Assembly: GCA_023487645.1 (NCBI GenBank)
Contig: JAMDBX010000053.1
Span: forward strand, 1 to 7,726
Length of the DNA stretch: 7,726 nucleotides
Direction of reading: 5' to 3'
Source of the DNA: Patescibacteria group bacterium
GTDB lineage: Bacteria; Patescibacteria; Microgenomatia; Daviesbacterales; UBA10151
The translations under genes were made by a program, and so were the position numbers. The notes beneath the pieces are model-generated. The model saw only the letters and a list, made by a program, of their open reading frames with translations. It made no database searches and was not told where the DNA came from. Numbering within the stretch: position 1 is the first letter of the stretch; every line of letters starts with the position of its first letter. This document shows positions 1 through 4,354 of this stretch, one piece after another.

Positions 1-100
1 ACCTCAACTTACCCTAGTTGTTAACCAGTTCTTAGACAGATATCATTATCACAGGCCACATATTAACAAAGGCATGAGACCACCCTTAGAGAGGAGTTAG
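1..100 (+). CDS. C-terminal end of an rve-type (DDE) transposase, cut by the window edge
   Basis: The frame beginning at base 2 is open to a TAG at 98-100 and encodes about 32 residues. They include FLDRYHYHRPH followed by MRPPLER. This matches the pattern at the C-terminus of integrase-core transposases of the IS3/IS481 type (W..FL..YN..RPH..L...TP), which lies past the catalytic Glu of the DDE triad. The catalytic residues themselves would be upstream of the window, so I cannot say whether the element is intact. Such enzymes cut and join insertion-sequence ends. The family call rests on one short motif; the exact IS family is not determined. Confidence 0.55.
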   Translation, partial: PQLTLVVNQFLDRYHYHRPHINKGMRPPLERS

Positions 101-121
101 TGTCGGATATTTACGGGGACA
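101..121. mobile_element. Possible right end of the insertion sequence
   Basis: Directly after the transposase stop codon comes a stretch that starts TGTCGG and ends GGGGACA. IS481/IS3-like elements typically have 5'-TG...CA-3' ends, often TGT...ACA, placed very close to the transposase stop. The location and the terminal ACA fit such an end. The left end and any target-site duplication are outside the window, so this is inference only. Confidence 0.3.
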
Positions 122-213
122 TTGCGGATTATCAACCAATGGGTAGTACGGGAATAGGATGGTGTGAAGGTTGGAAAGCTTGGAGAATTAATTTGAGAAT
201 TGATCCAAAATAG
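121..213 (+). pseudogene. Possible 3' remnant of a disrupted gene
   Basis: Immediately after the putative IS end, the frame at base 121 is open to a TAG at 211-213. It reads about 30 residues with protein-like composition, including GWCEGWKAWRINLRIDPK at its end. A sensible C-terminus with no plausible start of its own next to an IS end could be the tail of a gene interrupted by the element. The stretch is short, I do not recognise the family, and chance is a real alternative. Confidence 0.15.
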
Positions 214-412
214 TGGCCCTTAGAGAATTCAAAAAGGCAAAGTAGGATTGTTTACTGGTTAGCCAGGAATTTTTTCTGGCTCAGCGATTCTGTCTGTTTT
301 CGGTCCAAAGAGGAAGCTATAAAAAAGATATCTCCTAAACCCTAAATATTTTTAGGCTCTTGATAAATAACTGGTTCATTCCATAGAACAAATTTTAATT
401 AGTATTTTCTTA
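214..412. other. Non-coding stretch upstream of the first regulator unit
   Basis: I see no convincing coding frame here. Two small inverted repeats are present. Bases 261-281 can fold into a stem AGCCAG/CTGGCT extended inward by one G-U and two A-U pairs with a three-base loop. Bases 341-356 form CCTAAA/TTTAGG around a four-base loop. Neither is followed by a clear T-run on the plus strand, so I do not call them terminators with any strength. The region separates IS remnants from the TTGACA promoter at 413. Confidence 0.5.
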
Positions 413-442
413 TTGACATTAATACTACGGCCGTAGTATTAA
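413..442 (+). promoter_or_regulatory. Promoter of the first regulator gene, with the operator inside it
   Basis: A consensus -35 box TTGACA (413-418) is followed after 18 bases by TATTAA (437-442), four of six matches to the -10 consensus. The perfect palindrome at 416-445 covers the end of the -35, the whole spacer and the -10, so a bound dimer would block RNA polymerase. The predicted transcription start is about 449-450, the A of the ATG. The mRNA would therefore be leaderless or nearly so, which agrees with the lack of any Shine-Dalgarno sequence before the gene. Confidence 0.7.
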
Positions 443-445
443 TGT
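416..445. repeat. Perfect 30-bp palindrome, probable operator of the first regulator
   Basis: All 15 base pairs match around a centre between 430 and 431. The core is ACTACGGCCGTAGT, flanked by AT-rich arms that begin ACATTAAT and end ATTAATGT. The position within the promoter and the uninterrupted symmetry indicate a binding site for a symmetric dimer, most simply the product of the gene that starts 5 bases downstream. The same CGGCCG centre appears in the other three regulator-linked sites of this window and, by eye, nowhere else in it. Confidence 0.75.
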
Positions 446-449
446 TTTA

Positions 450-932
450 ATGAATGTAAAAAAAGGGATTAGCGACCTCGTGCTTCTGACTCTGGAAAAA
501 TCAATTGATGGTTACGTAATTTTTGAGGATTTTATTTATAATCCACTGTTGGAAAGGCCAGTAAAAAAATCGGCACTCTCTCAAGCTTTGAAAAGATTAA
601 GAGAAGGTGGTTTAATTGAGTTACTAAGTGATGAAAAACTGGCATATAGGTTGACGGATAAGGGTAAAGAGAAAGCAGTATTGGCCAGCTTGAAATTTAG
701 TGAAAAAGAATGGGATGGAAAATGGAGGTTGGTAATTTTTGATGTGCCGGAGAAACGAAGACAAGCAAGGGATCTATTGCGATCTAAATTAAAACAATGG
801 GGATTTATAATTTTTCAGCAAAGTGTTTGGGGAACTAAGAAAAATTGCACAAAAGCTATTAGGGATTTTATTAAAAGTGTGGGGATAGAAGATTGGGTGA
901 TGGTGGTGGAATCAGATAACATTGGCCGTTGA
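450..932 (+). CDS. Winged-helix regulator with C-terminal Cas2/PaaX-like domain (copy 1)
   Basis: This 160-aa protein has two parts. Residues 1-80 form a winged-helix DNA-binding domain, with a likely recognition helix around 40-52 (KSALSQALKRLRE) and a wing near 58-70. Residues 88-160 resemble the Cas2-like ferredoxin-fold domain of PaaX-family repressors: KWRLVIFDVPEKRR, then LKQWGF and QQSVW. Asp98 in VIFD sits where Cas2 nucleases carry their catalytic Asp. PaaX-type proteins are dimeric repressors. A perfect palindrome inside its promoter indicates autoregulation. The ATG at 450 is chosen because it lies at the predicted transcription start, and the paralog at 6717 aligns from its first residues (MN..K). 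The two proteins are about 60% identical by eye, with the second having about eight extra residues before the recognition helix. Databases may label such proteins Cas2, but no CRISPR array is near. The ligand and targets are unknown. Confidence 0.8.
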   Translation: MNVKKGISDLVLLTLEKSIDGYVIFEDFIYNPLLERPVKKSALSQALKRLREGGLIELLSDEKLAYRLTDKGKEKAVLASLKFSEKEWDGKWRLVIFDVPEKRRQARDLLRSKLKQWGFIIFQQSVWGTKKNCTKAIRDFIKSVGIEDWVMVVESDNIGR

Positions 933-973
933 CATTAAACATCCGGCCGTGGGATTAATGTAAATGAATGTAC
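929..973 (+). promoter_or_regulatory. Degenerate downstream copy of the first operator-promoter
   Basis: TTGACA (929-934) overlaps the TGA stop of the regulator gene. After 18 bases comes GATTAA (953-958), the same geometry as at 413-442. Between them the CGGCCG centre is kept at 944-949, and the outer arms CATTAA/TTAATG are intact, but several inner arm positions no longer pair. The copy continues into ATGAATGTA at 964-972, matching the first codons of the regulator, then diverges into a 12-codon frame that ends at 1002. It may still bind the regulator weakly and fire towards the ORF at 1031, or it may be decaying. Confidence 0.6.
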
Positions 974-1030
974 AAACGGAATCTTTAGGAACATGCAGAT
1001 GAGTTATTTGCAGGAATCCATAAAGATGGT

Positions 1031-1465
1031 ATGGCGGTTATCCAGCAATATGCAAAACCCCTTAAGCCTAGACCAAGAAACCTACGCTCTTTCTTAGGAG
1101 CACTATGCGACAACACCATCTATTGTGGCATGGTGTATCGGCATGGCCGAAAGATAGATCTTACTATAGAGGGAGAGGGGCAGCCCAAGGTAGACATAGG
1201 GATTGGTGAATGGACTAACGTTCATGGTCGACGTTGGCTTTTATTTAATATAGAAGGAGTGCGGCAGTGTTTGGGCACGAGTATTAGCAAAGAAAGTGAA
1301 GTTTCATGGAATATTTTAGCTGGTGATCAATGGGATGAATTCATGAGAGGCCATCTCTATAATCTGGACAAACCACAGAATCCGCTTGAGGCAGCTCAGA
1401 AATGGCGGGGTGTAATGGATGATGTTTTGAAAGTTCGACCGATCCACCGAGCAGCATTACCCTAG
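1031..1465 (+). CDS. Hypothetical protein, possibly 5'-truncated
   Basis: This 144-aa ORF starts at ATG 1031 with no Shine-Dalgarno sequence. I do not recognise a family. It is soluble in appearance, with no signal peptide or membrane segment. It has a basic N-terminal part (KPLKPRPRNLRSF), a Gly/Trp-rich middle (GIGEWTNVHGRRWLLFNIEG) and a mixed C-terminal part. The same frame is open upstream to codon 989 and reads EHADELFAGIHKDG, which looks protein-like. The true coding part may therefore have continued upstream before the operator copy at 929-973 was placed there. It ends 18 bases before the convergent stop of pyrE. It may be a gene remnant, or be transcribed from the operator copy. Confidence 0.45.
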   Translation: MAVIQQYAKPLKPRPRNLRSFLGALCDNTIYCGMVYRHGRKIDLTIEGEGQPKVDIGIGEWTNVHGRRWLLFNIEGVRQCLGTSISKESEVSWNILAGDQWDEFMRGHLYNLDKPQNPLEAAQKWRGVMDDVLKVRPIHRAALP

Positions 1466-1483
1466 ATAAAATCAGTTAGCAGG

Positions 1484-2206
1484 TTAAACTTTTGATTTTG
1501 AGAGGTAGTCAATAGATTTTTCGTATTGTTCTTTGGTAATCATATTTTTTCCCATGTAATAATCTAAAATATCAGTTAGTTTCATGGCAGCATAAACTTT
1601 GCAGCCTTCTTTTTCCACCTGTTCTACCCCGCCTTGCTCCCGGTCAATTAATACCAGCATGTTGGCATAAAAGCCGACTGTTTTAGCAGCTTCCAAAGCC
1701 TCCAATTTGGATTTGCCGTGGGCAATGACATCATCAATTACCAAAAGCTTAGTGTTCGGTTTTGGGGTCACGCCTTCTTTAATCACAATTTTTCTGTCAG
1801 TATTTTGGCCGATTTTTTCAAATACATCCATAAAAGGCATTTTAGAAACCTCAGAAAACTTCTGGGCAATTACTAAAGCAGCTTTAGGGACTCCGGTACA
1901 AAAATCCTGTGGAGTTTCTAATTTAACTTCGGAAAGAACCTGGGCAATTTTAGTTAAAACTTCCTCCGGTAAATTTCTTAAATTTATATAAATTGGAGAT
2001 AAGGGAGCTTCTATTTTTACCTCATGTACTTTTAAGGCAAATTCTCCCGGGTCTTTTGCAAAATCAATCGGGCTGGTTGGCCGGGAACCTTCCTCAAGGT
2101 AATATGAGCCATCTTCTTTTTGTTTGCGCCTGATGACTTTGGCTTCGATTTTGGTGTTTAACAACAGGTCAGCCAGTTCCTGTTGTGACTTTGTGAGATT
2201 AGACAT
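1484..2206 (-). CDS. pyrE: Orotate phosphoribosyltransferase-like protein
   Basis: PyrE joins orotate to PRPP to give OMP, which PyrF then decarboxylates to UMP. This 240-aa cytosolic protein has a type I PRTase core: GVPKAALVIAQ (105-115), the PRPP motif LLVIDDVIAHGKS (154-166) with Asp158-Asp159, and VLIDREQGG (185-193), a sequence typical of OPRTs including the eukaryotic UMP synthase domain. Two features are odd. The PRPP motif has AHGK where OPRTs usually have TTGG/TSGS. The usual catalytic-loop signature (RKE.K.HG or close variants) is not recognisable between residues 125 and 150, where DVFEKIGQNTDRK lies instead. It starts at an ATG that overlaps the end of pyrF by 8 bases and has a strong ribosome-binding site, so the two are co-transcribed and probably translationally coupled. 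The linkage and DREQGG support PyrE despite the variant loop; an altered specificity is possible. Confidence 0.8.
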   Translation of the reverse strand: MSNLTKSQQELADLLLNTKIEAKVIRRKQKEDGSYYLEEGSRPTSPIDFAKDPGEFALKVHEVKIEAPLSPIYINLRNLPEEVLTKIAQVLSEVKLETPQDFCTGVPKAALVIAQKFSEVSKMPFMDVFEKIGQNTDRKIVIKEGVTPKPNTKLLVIDDVIAHGKSKLEALEAAKTVGFYANMLVLIDREQGGVEQVEKEGCKVYAAMKLTDILDYYMGKNMITKEQYEKSIDYLSKSKV

Positions 2207-2969
2207 TCTTTATAGCCTCCTGAATTTGAGAGTGTAAACCTTCGGTAGCTTTTCTTGGATCAGGAGCAAAGATGATACCACGGGAGGATGAAATAATTAA
2301 GCCTTGCTTCTTGCTGTTTAGGCCATTTTTAATGGTTGCTTCCAAGTCTCCGCCCTGGGCTCCAATACCTGGTACTAAAATCGGCATATCTCCCACAATT
2401 TCCCTAACTTTTTTCAGCTCTTCAGGATAAGTTGCTCCAACCACTACCGCACAATTTCCATTTGCGTTCCAGTCTTTGGCCACATGTTCGGCAACTAATT
2501 GGTAAAAAGGTTTTCCTTCCACCATTAAGTCCTGAAATTCGCCTGCTCCTGGATTTGATGTTCTGACGAGCACAAAAATTGTTTTGTTGACTCTTTTCAA
2601 AAAAGATTCCAGGGCTTCTTTCCCAAGATAGGGATGAACTGTAACCGCATCAACGCCCAAATCATCAAAAATAGCTTTGGCATAAGCCTCATTGGTATTA
2701 CCAATATCACCTCTTTTGGCGTCTAAAATAATTGGTACAGTAGGCGCTTTTTCTTTAATATATTGGACGGTTTTTTTAAGTGATTCTAAACCCGCAGTTC
2801 CGGAGGCCTCATAAAAAGCGCTTTGTGGTTTATAGGCACAAACTAAGTCAAAAGTTTGATCGATGATGTTTTTATCAAATTCAAAATCACCTTTGTCCAA
2901 ACCAACGCAGACAAATTTACCCTCGTTCCATTTGGCAGTAAGTTTATCCAGGAAAGAATGATTTATCAT
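2199..2969 (-). CDS. pyrF: Orotidine 5'-phosphate decarboxylase
   Basis: PyrF catalyses the last step of de novo UMP synthesis. The 256-aa protein is a TIM barrel of the subfamily 2 type (longer than the E. coli form). CVGLDKG (21-27) carries the first substrate-binding Asp. ILDAKRGDIGNT (81-92) is the catalytic D-x-K-x-x-D array, with Asp83, Lys85 and Asp88. VRTSNPGAGE follows. VPGIGAQGGD and SSSRGIIFA form the phosphate-binding end. The frame is open further upstream to a TTG at 3005, but I choose ATG 2969 because family members begin close to this point (MINHSFLDKL) and the upstream dozen codons lie in an inverted-repeat leader. No Shine-Dalgarno sequence is visible before it. It is the first gene of the pyrF-pyrE pair and is divergent from mreC. 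Confidence 0.92.
   Translation of the reverse strand: MINHSFLDKLTAKWNEGKFVCVGLDKGDFEFDKNIIDQTFDLVCAYKPQSAFYEASGTAGLESLKKTVQYIKEKAPTVPIILDAKRGDIGNTNEAYAKAIFDDLGVDAVTVHPYLGKEALESFLKRVNKTIFVLVRTSNPGAGEFQDLMVEGKPFYQLVAEHVAKDWNANGNCAVVVGATYPEELKKVREIVGDMPILVPGIGAQGGDLEATIKNGLNSKKQGLIISSSRGIIFAPDPRKATEGLHSQIQEAIKNV
2216..2221 (-). promoter_or_regulatory. Ribosome-binding site of pyrE
   Basis: On the minus strand AGGAGG lies 9 bases before the pyrE ATG, inside the end of pyrF. It is one of only two strong Shine-Dalgarno sequences in the window. Both serve the second or later gene of an operon, while genes next to promoters lack one. It fixes the pyrE start at 2206. Confidence 0.8.
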
Positions 2970-2984
2970 AGTTTTTATGGTATG

Positions 2985-3029
2985 TTCTCGGATGCACTCG
3001 AACAATATTCTTCGAGCGATTAGCGAGAA
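2985..3029. repeat. Nested inverted repeat in the pyrF leader
   Basis: Outer arms TTCTCG (2985-2990) and CGAGAA (3024-3029) enclose inner arms CTCGAA (2997-3002) and TTCGAG (3011-3016) around an eight-base loop. On the minus-strand RNA the inner stem can extend by a G-U and a C-G pair. The structure falls within the predicted 5' leader of pyrF, so it could be an RNA hairpin that affects translation or elongation, or a DNA site. The outer arms equal the half-sites of the operator TTCTCGGCCGAGAA near 6682. The function is unproven. Confidence 0.45.
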
Positions 3030-3037
3030 GTTACATC

Positions 3038-3066
3038 ATTATATAAAGGTTTGTGGACATTCACAA
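3038..3066 (-). promoter_or_regulatory. Promoter of the pyrF-pyrE operon
   Basis: On the minus strand TTGTGA (3066-3061) is followed after 17 bases by a perfect TATAAT (3043-3038). Transcription would begin near 3031, giving a leader of about 62 bases before the pyrF ATG. The box overlaps the divergent mreC promoter, so the two cannot be occupied by polymerase at the same time. Confidence 0.6.
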
Positions 3067-3079
3067 GCTGTGGTATATT
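3051..3079 (+). promoter_or_regulatory. Promoter of the mreC-mreD-mrdA cluster
   Basis: TTGTGG (3051-3056), 17 bases, then TATATT (3074-3079) preceded by TGG, which gives an extended -10. The predicted start is about 3086, only 4 bases before the mreC ATG at 3090, so the message would be nearly leaderless. The two facing -35 boxes together create the symmetric TTGTG...CACAA at 3051-3066. Confidence 0.6.
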
Positions 3080-3089
3080 GGTCGGAGCC

Positions 3090-3878
3090 ATGGATAAGGC
3101 CCTTCCCAATGTTAAACTTTTTCTGGTTTTGATATTTTTTTCTTTAGTTATTTTTCTGATGGATACTGCTAATTTGTTAAATTTCCCAAAGGGATTGGCA
3201 TTTTATATCACCAATCCCATTTCCTTCGGAATTTACAACACTAATAAAAGCATTAGTAGGCAATTTTATTTTATCTTCGGGGCCCGTTTTGCCGCCCAGG
3301 AAAATAAGGCTTTAAAAGAACAAGCAGGAAAGTTGTTTTCCGAAAATGCCAATTTACGGAAAAAACTGGCGGAGACAGAAGCCCTTGTTTCGCAGGAAAA
3401 GCACCTTGATCCCGGTACCTATAATACGTTACCTGCCAGGCCGATCGGATTGGGCCGGTACTTAAAAATCGATAAAGGATCTAATTCCGGTATTAAAGTG
3501 GGGGAAGCAGTGGTGTTTGAAGATAATTTCATCGGCAAGGTGGTGACTGTATCTCCGCAAGCTGCCAATGTTCAGCTGGTGACTGATCCTGATTCAAAGG
3601 TGGCGGCATTCTCTCAAAACAAAGAGGGTAAGGCTAAAGGAGTGCTGCTGGGACAATTTGGCACGGACGTTTTGCTTGATAAAATACTGCATGAGGAAAA
3701 GATTGAGATGGGGGATTTGGTCTATTCAGAAGGGACGGAAGGGTATTTGCCCAGAGGGTTAATTTTGGGAAAGGTGACCCAGGTTTTGGAGCAGGAGAAT
3801 GAAGTGTTTAAACAGGCAAAAGTTGCTCCGATATTTGATATCAGCGACCTGGAATTGGTGTTTGTGATAGAGGAGTAA
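3090..3878 (+). CDS. mreC: Rod shape-determining protein MreC
   Basis: MreC is a bitopic membrane protein of the elongasome that links MreB filaments to the PBP2-RodA peptidoglycan synthase. The 262-aa protein has a membrane segment near residues 8-30 (KLFLVLIFFSLVIFLMDTANL). A coiled coil follows at about 66-105 (QENKALKEQ, ENANLRKKL). The beta-barrel MreC domain is at 114-260, with PARPIGLGRYLKIDKGSNSG, GKVV, VQLVTDPDSK and a C-terminal ISDLELVFVI. The frame is open upstream to a TTG at 3051, but that would lie in the promoter; ATG 3090 gives the usual short cytoplasmic start. It is the first gene of a mreC-mreD-mrdA cluster and is followed by mreD after 2 bases. Confidence 0.93.
   Translation: MDKALPNVKLFLVLIFFSLVIFLMDTANLLNFPKGLAFYITNPISFGIYNTNKSISRQFYFIFGARFAAQENKALKEQAGKLFSENANLRKKLAETEALVSQEKHLDPGTYNTLPARPIGLGRYLKIDKGSNSGIKVGEAVVFEDNFIGKVVTVSPQAANVQLVTDPDSKVAAFSQNKEGKAKGVLLGQFGTDVLLDKILHEEKIEMGDLVYSEGTEGYLPRGLILGKVTQVLEQENEVFKQAKVAPIFDISDLELVFVIEE
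3871..3875 (+). promoter_or_regulatory. Ribosome-binding site of the mreD-like gene
   Basis: AGGAG lies within the last codons of mreC, five bases before ATG 3881. It supports the chosen start and coupled translation of the two genes. Confidence 0.7.
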
Positions 3879-3880
3879 TT

Positions 3881-4324
3881 ATGAAAACCTTAATTGTTGT
3901 TTTAATCATTGCCGCTTTTTTGCAATCAACTATCGTGCCGGTAGATTTGGTTTTAATCATTCTTATCTGTCGGGCTTATGTCAGATCCGAAAGACAAAAT
4001 CTTTACCTTGGTTTTGCTTTTGGTCTTCTGACTGCCCATTTAAACTTAACCGGTTTGGGGCTTCAGAGCTTAATTTATCTGGCTGCCATCCAAGCCACCC
4101 AGGCTTTATCAAGGATTCGGCTGGCCGGCAATCCTTTAATGATCGTGCCGATTTGCCTGGTCTTTTTATCCTTCAGCCAGGCCATAAATTCATTTATTAA
4201 CCACCAAACGCTGGAGCTGACAAAAGTATTTTTTGTCTCCTTTTTATCCTTGCCAACTCTTTTCCTGTTGAGACTGTGGGAAGAAAGATTTATTGTCCGA
4301 AAAGAGATAAAATTACGCATGTAA
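3881..4324 (+). CDS. mreD: MreD-like cell-shape membrane protein
   Basis: This is a 147-aa, strongly hydrophobic protein with about four or five membrane segments: roughly 3-30, 42-60, 63-76, 85-106 and 115-131. It ends in a basic tail (RLWEERFIVRKEIKLRM). MreD proteins are poorly conserved, multi-pass and about 150-170 aa, and sit between mreC and the PBP2 gene as here. The call depends on position, length and topology more than on sequence. The start has a good Shine-Dalgarno sequence inside the mreC stop region. The family partners with MreC in the lateral wall-synthesis complex. Confidence 0.72.
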   Translation: MKTLIVVLIIAAFLQSTIVPVDLVLIILICRAYVRSERQNLYLGFAFGLLTAHLNLTGLGLQSLIYLAAIQATQALSRIRLAGNPLMIVPICLVFLSFSQAINSFINHQTLELTKVFFVSFLSLPTLFLLRLWEERFIVRKEIKLRM

Positions 4325-4354
4325 AAATTTTATGCGAAACTAAAAATGTAAGTT

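Larger units (their letters stand above)
413..973 (+). other. Regulator unit 1: operator, regulator gene, degenerate operator copy
   Basis: The block from TTGACA at 413 through the start of the gene (MNV...) recurs in direct orientation 516 bases later, starting at 929. Shared elements are TTGACATTAA, the CGGCCGT centre, ATTAATGT and AATGAATGTA, the last covering the start codon and next two codons of the gene. The regulator is thus bracketed by two copies of its own 5' region. This could come from a tandem duplication, or from a small mobile or recombining unit. The duplication is seen; mobility is inference. Confidence 0.45.

Noticed and set aside
261..281. Hairpin as an intrinsic terminator after the IS region
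   Set aside because: The stem is short with only moderate GC and is not followed by a T-run; the Ts sit in the loop and inner stem.
450..932. Calling the regulators genuine CRISPR Cas2 proteins
   Set aside because: The N-terminal winged helix, promoter-embedded palindromes and absence of any repeat-spacer array or cas1 gene make a PaaX-like regulator the better call. Only the fold and a few motif positions are Cas2-like.
964..1002. Short frame of 12 codons starting MNV after the downstream operator copy
   Set aside because: It starts with the same codons as the regulator only because the operator copy includes them. It then diverges and stops, with no sign of selection as a peptide.
1707..1991. 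Plus-strand open frame inside pyrE, and similar minus-strand frames inside mreD and mrdA
   Set aside because: They lie entirely within well-supported genes on the opposite strand, have no ribosome-binding site or family features, and are frame shadows.
2970..3005. Upstream TTG start for pyrF, giving 12 more residues
   Set aside because: The extra residues do not resemble the family N-terminus and overlap the inverted repeat of the leader. ATG 2969 fits the usual family start.
3051..3089. Upstream TTG start for mreC, giving 13 more residues
   Set aside because: It would begin inside the -35 box of the extended -10 promoter; ATG 3090 lies just after the predicted transcription start.
4316..4336. 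CGCAT/ATGCG inverted repeat over the mreD stop as a terminator
   Set aside because: The five-pair arms are short, the inner part mismatches and no T-run follows. Read-through to mrdA is expected in this operon.
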